60,812 bases of DNA, from contig JAEOUM010000177.1 of NCBI GenBank assembly GCA_016839275.1, forward strand, positions 1-60,812, given 5' to 3'. A program made the position numbers and the translations under genes. The notes beneath the pieces were generated by a model. That model did not search any database and was not told the DNA's origin. It saw nothing but the letters and a program-made list of their open reading frames with translations. The DNA comes from Candidatus Thorarchaeota archaeon (GTDB taxonomy: Archaea; Asgardarchaeota; Thorarchaeia; Thorarchaeales; Thorarchaeaceae). Numbering within the stretch: position 1 is the stretch's first letter; each line of letters opens with the position of its first letter. Shown piece after piece: positions 1-8,022 of this stretch.

Positions 1-797
1 AGTGACTTCGCGCACTTTCACACGCGGCCCCTCACTGCAAGCAGCTGCGGGCATCTCGGTTTCCCTTCGTTTACGGCTTGTCGCCTTATCCTTGCCACGC
101 CCATGAACTCCCTGGCCCGTGTTTCGAGACGGATGATGCTGATTCGATCCACTCGAGTCCTACAACACAATCACTCATGCTTCGTTCCCCGAGTATCTTA
201 TCTTGTAATCAGCATCCTTTGAATAAACCAGTGGTTTCAGGTGCTTTTCACCCCGCTTCCGCGGCACTTTTCAACTTTCGCTCGCGCTACATAGTTTACT
301 ATCGGTTTGGCTGAGTATTTAGGCTTCGCAGATTGTACCTGCGATGTTCACGCGAGAAAACCAACCCGCGCTACTCTGGTTCCACAAACATACCGGCATC
401 TTACGCCTACGGGGGTGTCACCCTCTACGCCGTGTCGTTCCAGACAACCTCGGCTTCGTATGCTAAGGTAATTGTTCGTGATCCTTACACCACATCCCCC
501 TGTACTCGTCGCACAGGGATTCGGTTTGGCCTATTCCCCTTTCGCTCGCTGTTACTTGGGGAATCACAGTTGTTTTCTTTTCCTGCCCGTACTAAGATGC
601 TTCAGTTCCGAGCGTTCCCAATCCGAGAATGACCCCGGATCCATATGGGGTATTAACCCATATGAGGAAGTCCCATTCAGGTATCCGCGGATCAAAGACT
701 TCATGCGTCTACCCGCGGCATATCGCAGCTTGTCACGCCCTTCTTCAGCTAGCCAACCTAGTCATCCACCACTGGCCGTATAGCGAAATTGCGGACC
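1..797 (-). rRNA. 23S ribosomal RNA, 5' part (runs off the left edge)
   Basis: Read on the minus strand, this stretch has the conserved beginning of an archaeal large-subunit rRNA: the segment around 760-730 corresponds to the GGTGGATGACT block near the 5' end, followed by the familiar helices of domain I and the GGAAACCGAGATGCCCGC-type segment near the window edge. Only about the first 800 nucleotides are present; the rest lies to the left. The 5' end near 797 is approximate, chosen from the start of the conserved block. No 16S or tRNA gene is seen just upstream, so the gene appears unlinked to a 16S on this side. ORFs overlapping it are spurious. Confidence 0.93.
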
Positions 798-1334
798 TAG
801 TCATGTGTTGACACAGTATTACCTGTTGTCCACAAATCTGTGAACATGATTGATTATTTTCCAATCATGCCAAGGAGTTTTGTAATAACTTCGTATTTAC
901 GTTAGGTGTATATCCTATCGTTCTCGGTCAGTGTACTTCCATCCTCTGCAATCACTGCATCAGCTTCTATCGGTGCACGGCACCAAAGCTAGTGCATTGA
1001 CGGTCCTTCATCGGGAATGGCACCGATTTGATAGCCTGGTCCCGATGAGCCTTCATTCAGTGTTTAGAAAATACTGAACTCCGGACCTAACTTAGCTCTA
1101 CACTGATATTTCAGTGAGCGCTCCGGCAGCCTGTTTGGCTGACGATTTAAAGCTTGCTATGCGTCGAGGGCAATTCTGTTACCAGTTTGCCAGAATCAGT
1201 CTTCGGCAACCCTTTCATAGCCGCCGGACAATACTATCTCTGCTCGACAAATGCACACTTTACTGCCGGAATTTCCGTATAAAGCTTCCGCCATCTGCAC
1301 ATGTTAAAAATGGGAATCAGAGGCATTTACAGGC
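798..1334 (-). other. Hairpin-rich 23S leader or separate structured RNA
   Basis: No protein gene is credible here. On the minus strand the stretch folds into a succession of good hairpins: GTCGAG/CTCGAC arms at 1163-1168 and 1243-1248 enclosing smaller stems; CACTGA/TCAGTG at 1101-1116; TTCAGT/ACTGAA at 1056-1078; CATCGGGA/TCCCGATG at 1009-1047; and GGTGC/GCACC at 972-984 inside AGCTT/AAGCT arms (962-990). It precedes the 23S on the same strand, so a processed pre-rRNA leader is the simplest reading. An independent non-coding RNA is possible. I looked for RNase P and SRP RNA core motifs and did not find them. Confidence 0.5.
1145..1152 (-). promoter_or_regulatory. Candidate TATA box for the 23S leader RNA
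   Basis: CTTTAAAT on the minus strand sits between the two blocks of hairpins. Archaeal TATA boxes lie about 25 bases before the transcript start, so transcription from here would begin near 1122 and include the second block of hairpins and the 23S. This is a motif match only. Confidence 0.3.
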
Positions 1335-2042
1335 TTATGGGGTGGATAGCACCTTATTCTGGAGCTCTATCAGCTGAGAAATTCCTCTCGATGCTAAATC
1401 AAGCATATCATCTAAAACTGCACGTTTGAAAGTACTACCCTCTCCAGTCCCCTGCACCTCAACAAACTCGTTGTCACGCATGACGATGTTCATATCAACA
1501 TCAGCTTGCGAGTCCTCAATATAACAGAGATCAAGGAGAGTTTCATTCTTTACAATTCCCACACTAACTGCTGCAACATTGCCAATTATTGGTTTCTTTG
1601 AGATGAGCCCAAGATTGACCATGTAGTCCAGTGCGTCACAGAGAGCTACAAATGCACCTGTAATTGACGCTGTTCTTGTACCCCCATCAGCTTGGATAAC
1701 ATCGCAGTCTATTTTTATTGTGTTCTCGCCCATGCCTTTCATGTCAACAGCTGCACGCAATGACCGACCTATGAGCCTCTGTATCTCCTGTGTTCTTCCA
1801 CTCACCTTGTACCGATTCATACGTTCATTTGTAGACCTTGGAAGCATTCCATATTCTGCAGTGACCCAACCTTGACCGCTACCATTGAGCCAACCAGGAA
1901 CTCCCAGTTCTAGAGTAGCAGTACAGATCACCTTTGTTTCTCCAGTGGTAATCAATACTGAACCTTCAGGATGTTTGAGATATCCTCTCTTGAACTCAAC
2001 AGGACGGAGTGCTTCATTTGTTCTTCCATCCACTCTGGACAT
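1335..2042 (-). CDS. rph: Ribonuclease PH, bacterial type
   Basis: A 235-residue phosphorolytic 3'-5' exoribonuclease of the RNase PH family, which in bacteria trims tRNA 3' ends. The protein starts with the typical SRVDGR motif and carries [14 protein letters not shown], the GRSLRAAVD helix, the phosphate-binding [14 protein letters not shown] loop at about residues 117-130, and the metal-binding [10 protein letters not shown] segment near 176-186. Length matches the bacterial family (about 235-250). These motifs are those of bacterial RNase PH, not of archaeal exosome subunit Rrp41, which is what most archaea encode. It lies directly upstream of the 23S leader on the same strand. Transfer from bacteria is an inference. 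Confidence 0.9.
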   Translation of the reverse strand: MSRVDGRTNEALRPVEFKRGYLKHPEGSVLITTGETKVICTATLELGVPGWLNGSGQGWVTAEYGMLPRSTNERMNRYKVSGRTQEIQRLIGRSLRAAVDMKGMGENTIKIDCDVIQADGGTRTASITGAFVALCDALDYMVNLGLISKKPIIGNVAAVSVGIVKNETLLDLCYIEDSQADVDMNIVMRDNEFVEVQGTGEGSTFKRAVLDDMLDLASRGISQLIELQNKVLSTP

Positions 2043-2176
2043 CTCACAACCTCTTTGTTTGTGTTGGAAATCGGGTATTAATTAGTGTCGGGCAACATAG
2101 CAGATACCTTTTTTGAGTATGAGGTCATCAAAAAGTAGTAGACATAATTGCTGAGAGCTGGAGGATTAGTTGTAGC

Positions 2177-3208
2177 ATGAAAGATATCCAAAACCGCTTC
2201 AAAGCTGCACTAGATGATACAGTCAAAGAATGGAAGAATCATGAAAAAGTAAGAGGGATCTTCGTCTATGGTTCGTATGCAAAAGGAACAGCCACCGCGG
2301 ATTCAGATTTGGATATCTCAATAATCTGGGATGCTGACGAGGCTCCAGTACGACTTTTGTCTACACATAAAGAGGTCCGCATAGATATGGTCTTCATGAC
2401 AATTGGAGAAATCGAAGAGGTTCTAGGTCGCACTACTACTGATGTCTTTAGAGTGTCTGAGGTTGTAAACAGATTTCGAACTTCGCAAATCATACATGAT
2501 CCAAAAGGGATGCTCAAGAAGTGGCAGCAAAGTGCAATGGAGTATTCATGGCCAAGCGGGACGATAAGTGGAATGAAGAATGCGGCGCTTGAGCTACTCT
2601 CTCGAGCAAGAGGATTTACCGATGAGAACGACTATGCTAGTGCAATCTATGAAATGCGTGAGGGGTTATTCCAATTCGGACGGGTAATTTTGATGTCAAA
2701 TAACATCTTCACAGTGCTTAGACCTTCAGAGGTCTTAACAGAAATACGTATGCTAGACCCAATGACGTATCAGCTCTTCCTGCGAACATACAAACTCAGA
2801 GGTTTAGACGAACCCAAACTTTTGATTATCCTTGAAGAATTGAGAACATGGATAGAGCGAGTTGAAGAACGACTTGCAGACTCAGAAGATATTGGTTTAA
2901 CCAATCAAGCTACAAGACTTCTTGCACAAGCCCAGAGACAATACCATGGATCACTAGGCCTTACTTATAGAGGGGATTACGAACTTGCTGCACTAGAGAT
3001 GAGAGAAGCAGCCAGTACGCTTGGAAAAACCATGGTTGTTCTCAAGGGAGAAGGTAGTCCTGAAAAAACCGGTTTCATTGCAAGTCTCAGGAACTCGGAA
3101 ACAGAGTTCTTCAATCAGATTCTTGTTGAACATGGGGCATACGACATTCAACCAGCAGAAATAGGCCGTATAATTAATGAAGCCCAATTTCTCGCGCACC
3201 GTATATGA
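2177..3208 (+). CDS. Nucleotidyltransferase (MNT-type) with two HEPN-like helical repeats
   Basis: A 343-residue protein. Residues about 20-75 form a Pol-beta-type minimal nucleotidyltransferase domain: GSYAKG with Ser, then DSDLDIS giving the first two catalytic Asp, and a third Asp in RIDMVF. The remainder is helical and contains an internal duplication: a DYASAIYEMREGL unit near residue 155 resembles DYELAALEMREA near residue 272, each preceded by a similar Arg/Gln-rich helix. The units look HEPN-like, but I do not see a clear RxxxxH RNase motif. MNT and HEPN domains are usually separate proteins of toxin-antitoxin modules, so a single chain is unusual. ATG start; only a weak purine-rich site upstream. 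The substrate is unknown. Confidence 0.75.
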   Translation: MKDIQNRFKAALDDTVKEWKNHEKVRGIFVYGSYAKGTATADSDLDISIIWDADEAPVRLLSTHKEVRIDMVFMTIGEIEEVLGRTTTDVFRVSEVVNRFRTSQIIHDPKGMLKKWQQSAMEYSWPSGTISGMKNAALELLSRARGFTDENDYASAIYEMREGLFQFGRVILMSNNIFTVLRPSEVLTEIRMLDPMTYQLFLRTYKLRGLDEPKLLIILEELRTWIERVEERLADSEDIGLTNQATRLLAQAQRQYHGSLGLTYRGDYELAALEMREAASTLGKTMVVLKGEGSPEKTGFIASLRNSETEFFNQILVEHGAYDIQPAEIGRIINEAQFLAHRI

Positions 3209-3272
3209 CTAGAGAGTGATAGACGGTTAGATTGATTAGATTCAAAAATGTGATTGTCAATCAGTGGTCTTC

Positions 3273-3875
3273 ATGCCTGAAAAAAAGATAGAGATTCTTA
3301 AACTCCTCAGTGTCACTCTCACACGAGATAAACAGGATGTTCTAATAGAGGAATTTAAGCGATATACAGCTGCAACGAACTGGGTCATCAAAGCCATTCT
3401 CAAAAATCGGCTAAGTGGACATTCAAGAATTAAAGAGGCAATAGAAGAAGTGTTTGTAGCGGAGCATGATAAAAGACCAGTCTATCTTGAGAATGTCATA
3501 AAATCTGCACGCGCTGAGATAGTTAGACATAACAAGTTGGCTATGACGATAAGAAGCATGAGGGATAAGACTCCGTTCTTTCGATCTGGAAGAATAATTC
3601 TATCCCAGCCAATCATCAAGGTGGGAGATAAAGCGATAATACTCAAATTACAGGATAGAACCGAAGTAGCAATACCATATGATAAACGAAGTAGAAATCG
3701 CCTTGCACCTGCCATAGATGCGATTCTCCAAGGAGAACCAAGATTACCTGACAAATCTGGTACTATGCAGCAAAACAAGAGATATGAACGAGTTCGACTC
3801 ACTTGGAACAATGAAGGCTTTGTTGATATTGATATCAGAGCTATCTTTTCGAAGAATGTTGATGTGAGCGAATAG
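3273..3875 (+). CDS. TnpB-like N-terminal domain protein without nuclease half
   Basis: About 200 residues from the ATG at 3273; an in-frame GTG at 3264 is an alternative start. The order of features resembles the N-terminal half of IS200/IS605-type TnpB: a short strand and helix (KLLSVTLTRDKQDVLIEEFKRY), a helical stretch ending in a LENVIKSARAEI helix, then an FRSGRIILSQP and VAIPYD beta segment, and a RVRLTWNNEGF strand. The RuvC nuclease half with its DED residues and the zinc finger is absent. No terminal repeats or tnpA are seen nearby, so this looks like a stand-alone or domesticated fragment. The family call rests on pattern likeness only. Confidence 0.5.
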   Translation: MPEKKIEILKLLSVTLTRDKQDVLIEEFKRYTAATNWVIKAILKNRLSGHSRIKEAIEEVFVAEHDKRPVYLENVIKSARAEIVRHNKLAMTIRSMRDKTPFFRSGRIILSQPIIKVGDKAIILKLQDRTEVAIPYDKRSRNRLAPAIDAILQGEPRLPDKSGTMQQNKRYERVRLTWNNEGFVDIDIRAIFSKNVDVSE

Positions 3876-3883
3876 AATCTAGA

Positions 3884-4765
3884 TTATATGCTCCATGATG
3901 TCACAGTTCCTGCGAAATCAGCTGAGAACACTATCTCATTTTTCGGATCCCATTGGACTGCATTGATACCTGTTAAAAGAGAACCCGTAGATATTTCCTT
4001 TAGAGTATTAAGAGACCAAATACGAAGTGTACGATCCCAACTACCCGAGGCAAGTCTCTCGCCTGTAGAATCTATAGAGAGCGCACCGACAACATCTGAA
4101 TGACCGACTAATTCATCAATCTTTGTAGGATTATCGATGTCTATTGAGAGAATTTTACCACTACGTAGACCTAGAACGAGTTTTGAGCTGTCATAGTTGG
4201 TAGCAATAGCGCGTATGTTCCCAGGAATGCGATTCAACAGCACATCAACTTCATAGGAACTCAAATCCCAGATTTTGCATTCGCCATCCAAGGAGGCAGT
4301 CACAAGTTTTGTTCCCTCCTTGATGAAGGCAAGACCTGTGATATCAGTTCCATGAGCTTGGAGATTTCTCATCGACTTAAGTGTGCTCAGGGAGAACACC
4401 TTGACCTCGCCATCACGGGATCCTGCAGCTCCTTTTCCCTGATCAGGGGTGACCGTGAGAGCTTTGACTTCAGACCCGTGTTTAAGGATAATGAACTCCT
4501 CTGTGTTCTTATTATCCCATAGCCGAGTAGAATTATCCCAGCTACATGAGAGTACTTTATTTCTATCACCAATGAAGAATGTTGCAGAGATTGCTCCTTC
4601 GTGACCAGTTATGGTGTTCTTAATTTTCCCAGATCTGGTATCAACAATTGTGATGACTGAATCAGCGTTGCCAAATACAACATATCTGCCCTTTGAGTCA
4701 ATGGAGAGGCACGTGAGTGGAGATAACATACCATTTTCTTGTCGGAATAGAGTTGTCTTCTCCAA
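3884..4765 (-). CDS. WD40-repeat seven-blade beta-propeller protein
   Basis: A 293-residue protein made almost entirely of WD40 repeats. Seven can be followed, ending in IVDTRSG, TRLWDN, VKVFSL, CKIWDL, ILSIDI, LRIWSL and VTSWSI, with GH dipeptides opening several of them. This is one complete propeller without extra domains or a signal peptide, so it probably acts as a cytoplasmic binding scaffold; the partner is unknown. The start given is a TTG just downstream of a TATA box at 4796-4804. An ATG at 4729 would still keep all repeats. Cytoplasmic WD40 proteins are frequent in eukaryotes and recur in Asgard genomes. It converges with the TnpB-like gene, whose end is 8 bases away. Confidence 0.88.
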   Translation of the reverse strand: MEKTTLFRQENGMLSPLTCLSIDSKGRYVVFGNADSVITIVDTRSGKIKNTITGHEGAISATFFIGDRNKVLSCSWDNSTRLWDNKNTEEFIILKHGSEVKALTVTPDQGKGAAGSRDGEVKVFSLSTLKSMRNLQAHGTDITGLAFIKEGTKLVTASLDGECKIWDLSSYEVDVLLNRIPGNIRAIATNYDSSKLVLGLRSGKILSIDIDNPTKIDELVGHSDVVGALSIDSTGERLASGSWDRTLRIWSLNTLKEISTGSLLTGINAVQWDPKNEIVFSADFAGTVTSWSI

Positions 4766-4795
4766 TCTGAATCACCAGCAAAGAACCTCTGTTGA

Positions 4796-4804
4796 GATAT
4801 AAAC
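4796..4804 (-). promoter_or_regulatory. TATA box of the WD40 gene
   Basis: GTTTATATC on the minus strand, centred about 35 bases before the TTG at 4765, which predicts a transcript with a very short leader. Confidence 0.4.
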
Positions 4805-4834
4805 AGCCGCTGTTTAAAAGCTTGTAACATCATG

Positions 4835-5851
4835 TTACTTTTTTCTGCGAATATAGACCACAGTTATGAAAATCAATGGAACAATGATGAGAGCAGCGTA
4901 GAATAGATATTGTGTATCTAAAGGAAAAGTGACATTTCCAGCGACCTGCTCGACAACGAAGGTTTCCAGGACTCTGCCAACAATCTCTAAACTTTCAGCA
5001 CTACATTTGTCAGGGGTGTCCGCAAGAGTGTGCCAAGAATCTGGAAAGGGATACTGAATCAAATCCACTGCAGGGATGCCAGCATCAAGGAATGGCCTAT
5101 GATCATCAGTGATAGTAGCACCCGTAGTATCAAGAAAAGTATCACCATAACCCATCTGGCTCGCTATTGACCATATTGCATTCTGCAATGATGTTGTTGA
5201 GCTGCCTTCACGAGGAATAGTAAGATCAGAATCTCCCACCATATCAACTAAGACCATAGCGCGAATCGATTCTCTTCTAGAGGTGTTGAGCACGGACACA
5301 TAATATGTAGAACCCTGAATCCAATCCCAGCCATCAATCCCGCCTGAGTCTTCGGCATCAAAAAACATGAGTTCGACTTTAGAACGAACGGAGGCAGGGA
5401 GAATATGTGCCAATTCCATAAGAACTGCAGTTCCACTCCCTCCATCATTTGCTCCCAGAATTGGTTTCGTTCGATTTAGTGGATCTGGATCTGCAGAAGC
5501 CTCAGGACGAGTATCATAGTGCGCTCCTAGAAGGATGGTTGCGTTTGTTGAAGAGTTCCACGTAGCAATAATGTTTGTACATAGTGTTTCCTTATACGTA
5601 AAGTTCTGGAGTGTAACATTCCAACCGAACGATCCAAGTGTATCTTGAATATAGAGGTTGCATAGGGTTAGATTTGCAGATCCTGGCGGTCTTGGTCCAA
5701 AAGACACCTGACCAAGGAGAAAGTCGTAGGCATCATCCCCATTAAAAATCGGAACATGAGAGATTTGTGCATTTACCTGTATTGTGAATCCAGATAGTAG
5801 GATGATGACCAGTGTGATAAATCCAAAGACTCTCATTAGGACTACTGACAC
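4835..5851 (-). CDS. Membrane-anchored M28-family metallopeptidase (aminopeptidase / glutaminyl cyclase fold)
   Basis: 338 residues with an N-terminal hydrophobic signal segment (about residues 6-28), an extracellular M28 domain and a C-terminal membrane span followed by RRKK, so the enzyme faces outward and is tethered at its end. Zinc ligands expected for M28 are visible: GAHYDTR (His), GANDGGSG (Asp), FDAEDSGG (Glu and Asp), LVDMVGDSD (Asp) and SWHTLADTPD (His). It likely removes N-terminal residues from peptides. The GTG start at 5851 has TAGGTAGG five bases upstream; an ATG at 5836 is the alternative. It follows the geranylgeranyl reductase gene by 22 bases on the same strand and may be cotranscribed. 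Confidence 0.85.
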   Translation of the reverse strand: MSVVLMRVFGFITLVIILLSGFTIQVNAQISHVPIFNGDDAYDFLLGQVSFGPRPPGSANLTLCNLYIQDTLGSFGWNVTLQNFTYKETLCTNIIATWNSSTNATILLGAHYDTRPEASADPDPLNRTKPILGANDGGSGTAVLMELAHILPASVRSKVELMFFDAEDSGGIDGWDWIQGSTYYVSVLNTSRRESIRAMVLVDMVGDSDLTIPREGSSTTSLQNAIWSIASQMGYGDTFLDTTGATITDDHRPFLDAGIPAVDLIQYPFPDSWHTLADTPDKCSAESLEIVGRVLETFVVEQVAGNVTFPLDTQYLFYAALIIVPLIFITVVYIRRKK

Positions 5852-5873
5852 GTTTACCTACCTAAGAAGGTTT

Positions 5874-7094
5874 TCAGTGGGATGAGAGTATTCTCGACTG
5901 AACAGCCTGCTGGAGAATGTGAGGTAGTTGCCTTGGCAGCTTCTTCAAGATGACGTAGGGGATATCTGCATATCCTATCTCTCCGCGAGCAATCATTGCC
6001 ATAACATCCGATGCCAATTTGAATCCATTGACACTGGGAAGTACTCTTTCCGCAAATGAAGTTCCTTTTGATCCAGCCCACGCGGCCATCTGAAAATTCG
6101 CGGAGAATTCTTTCTTACAAAGTGTATGATACTCGGAAAGTTGAACTGAATCATACTTGCCTTCCTCAATCGCACTTGTGATTACATCAGCTGCAAAAAC
6201 ACTCGATTGCATAGCATATGCAATACCCTCGCCCATCATTGGGTCCACGAATCCTGCAGCATCCCCAACGAGAATGCCTCGATTAACGACATTCACACTT
6301 CCTAGTCCATCGCCCCCAAGGAAGCATGTTCGTCTCTTCTCAAGGGTAAGAGGCACTCCAATTTTTTTCTCGATGTTCTTATAGAACCGATCAAAGGTCG
6401 GGCGAAGAGCTCGCATATGCACTCCTGAGCCCGCAACTCCAATAGCTAGGTGTTCCCGTTTTGGAAACACCCAACCATAACTGATTTTATCCTCAGAAGG
6501 TATTATTTCAAGGACAGAGGGATTCCCATTCGTGGCTTGATTCACTCCTTCTGCACCTACATAGAAATCTGATTCCATTCCGAGACCGACTTTCGTCAGG
6601 TCTTTTCGTTGCGGACGCAGTCCAAGGGAACGACTAACAACTGAATTTACGCCATCTGCACCAATGATGAATTTTGACTTGAATTCACGCCCATCCTTTA
6701 GACGCACCTTTGCTGAATCATCTGAAGTGCTGGCATGTATTACTGGCGTGTTTTCCATCAACTCTGAACCTGCATTAACCGCCCTTTTTGCTAGATGTTC
6801 ATCAAATCGGTTTCGGAAAACTGTGATTCCAATCATCTTATCGGAGATGAATTCGGATTTTGTACCATTGGGGAGAGAGAATCTCAAACCATAAATTTTC
6901 TGCTCTACAAGTGAACGCGGGAGATGCCCTCCAAGAATGCGGAGCCCACGATACATCACTGCACCTCCACAGGGTTTTTCTCTTGGAATGGGACTCTTCT
7001 CCAGGCACAGAGTGGTGAGTCCGTGCTTTGCACATTCGTATGCAGCAATAGAACCTGCAGGTCCAGCTCCGACGACTATCACGTCGTATGTCAA
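5874..7094 (-). CDS. Geranylgeranyl reductase family FAD-dependent oxidoreductase
   Basis: A 406-residue flavoprotein of the family that saturates isoprenoid chains of archaeal membrane lipids or quinones. It has the N-terminal FAD fingerprint VVGAGPAGS at residues 6-14, the conserved PCGGAV segment at about 41-46, the GADGVNS motif near residue 145, and the second FAD motif GDAAGFVDPMMGEGI at about 275-289. Length is typical. The TTG start at 7094 lies 12 bases after a strong AAAGGAGG; a nearer GTG is in another frame. Whether it acts on digeranylgeranylglycerophospholipid or on another prenyl substrate cannot be told from the sequence. Confidence 0.87.
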   Translation of the reverse strand: MTYDVIVVGAGPAGSIAAYECAKHGLTTLCLEKSPIPREKPCGGAVMYRGLRILGGHLPRSLVEQKIYGLRFSLPNGTKSEFISDKMIGITVFRNRFDEHLAKRAVNAGSELMENTPVIHASTSDDSAKVRLKDGREFKSKFIIGADGVNSVVSRSLGLRPQRKDLTKVGLGMESDFYVGAEGVNQATNGNPSVLEIIPSEDKISYGWVFPKREHLAIGVAGSGVHMRALRPTFDRFYKNIEKKIGVPLTLEKRRTCFLGGDGLGSVNVVNRGILVGDAAGFVDPMMGEGIAYAMQSSVFAADVITSAIEEGKYDSVQLSEYHTLCKKEFSANFQMAAWAGSKGTSFAERVLPSVNGFKLASDVMAMIARGEIGYADIPYVILKKLPRQLPHILQQAVQSRILSSH

Positions 7095-7196
7095 GTGGCA
7101 CGACAGCCTCCTTTAAGACTAATCTCTCTAACACCAAATGAGTCCTTGATTACACGATTATGAATTATAAACCTTGAATACTAATTAGTCTTAGCA

Positions 7197-8021
7197 TCAA
7201 CTTCTGATGAAATTGAAAGAATCAGTGGTTTCTTTGTCACTGGCTCCAAGTTTCTTTCGTATAATCGGCTCGTAATCAGGATTGATTTCATACCCTATTG
7301 AATTCCGACCCAATTCTCGGGCGACTCGTAAGGTAGTTCCACTACCAGCGAAGGGATCGAGGACAGTATCGCCTACAAATGAATAGAGACGGATACATCT
7401 ACGAGGAAGTTCTTCGGGGAATGGTGCAGGATGCTGTTCTTTTTTAGCTGAAACAGGCTGAAAGTCCCAGATGGAATTCTGAACCCAGTTTGTGAACTCG
7501 TCATGTGTGATCACGGACATCTCTTTCCTCTTCTTATCTACCGGGGGTCGTTTCCCACTCTTGGAAAAAACGATAATCCATTCATAGGGATATGTAGCCA
7601 ATAGGTTGGGAGGGTAGGGGTATGATCCCCACGAACTAAATCGTACAGCTTTTCGTTTGTCCCAGATATAGAGAGAATGAAAATACATGTTGCCTAGAGA
7701 ACTCATGAATTCCTCTAGATCTGTTAATACTATCTTGGTGATTCTACGATTGAACTTCGAGACTGTTCTTGGAAGTAGTATTGGCATGATATCGACTATA
7801 AGCTTGCCATCTGGTACAAGGATTCTTACACATTCTTTAAACACTTCACAGAGCGACTCAAGATATTCGTCATAGGATGAAGAAGACTGGCCAATAGCGT
7901 TCCTATGTCCATAGTCCTTGAGTTGCCAGTATGGTGGAGATGTGACAATCAAGTGTACAGATTCATCAGGGACCAAATCCATGTGGCGACTATCCCCTAT
8001 CACAACTAGATGGTTAGTCAT
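7197..8021 (-). CDS. DNA methyltransferase, beta-class order (N4-cytosine / N6-adenine)
   Basis: 274 residues. The catalytic TSPPYWQLKDYG motif (motif IV, SPPY type) is near residue 28, and the AdoMet-binding motif I, DPFAGSGTTLRVARE, is near residue 217. This IV-before-I order is the beta class. SPPY is most frequent in N4-cytosine enzymes, though N6-adenine cannot be excluded. A conserved FPEELPRRCIRLYS segment precedes motif I, as is common in this family. The ATG follows the stop of the upstream methyltransferase by one base, with AAGGGGG just before it, so the two are translationally coupled. No restriction endonuclease gene is nearby. Confidence 0.88.
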   Translation of the reverse strand: MTNHLVVIGDSRHMDLVPDESVHLIVTSPPYWQLKDYGHRNAIGQSSSSYDEYLESLCEVFKECVRILVPDGKLIVDIMPILLPRTVSKFNRRITKIVLTDLEEFMSSLGNMYFHSLYIWDKRKAVRFSSWGSYPYPPNLLATYPYEWIIVFSKSGKRPPVDKKRKEMSVITHDEFTNWVQNSIWDFQPVSAKKEQHPAPFPEELPRRCIRLYSFVGDTVLDPFAGSGTTLRVARELGRNSIGYEINPDYEPIIRKKLGASDKETTDSFNFIRS

Positions 8022-8022
8022 T

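Noticed and set aside
78-811. Four ORFs inside the 23S rRNA region
   Set aside because: The stretch is conserved rRNA on the opposite strand; the frames are by chance.
798-1334. RNase P RNA or SRP RNA
   Set aside because: The region is structured, but the GAGGAAAGTCC core of RNase P and the GGAAG/AGCAG loop of SRP RNA are not present on either strand.
1114-1377. 87-codon ORF on the plus strand
   Set aside because: It overlaps the structured leader and the end of the RNase PH gene and has no ribosome site or family likeness.
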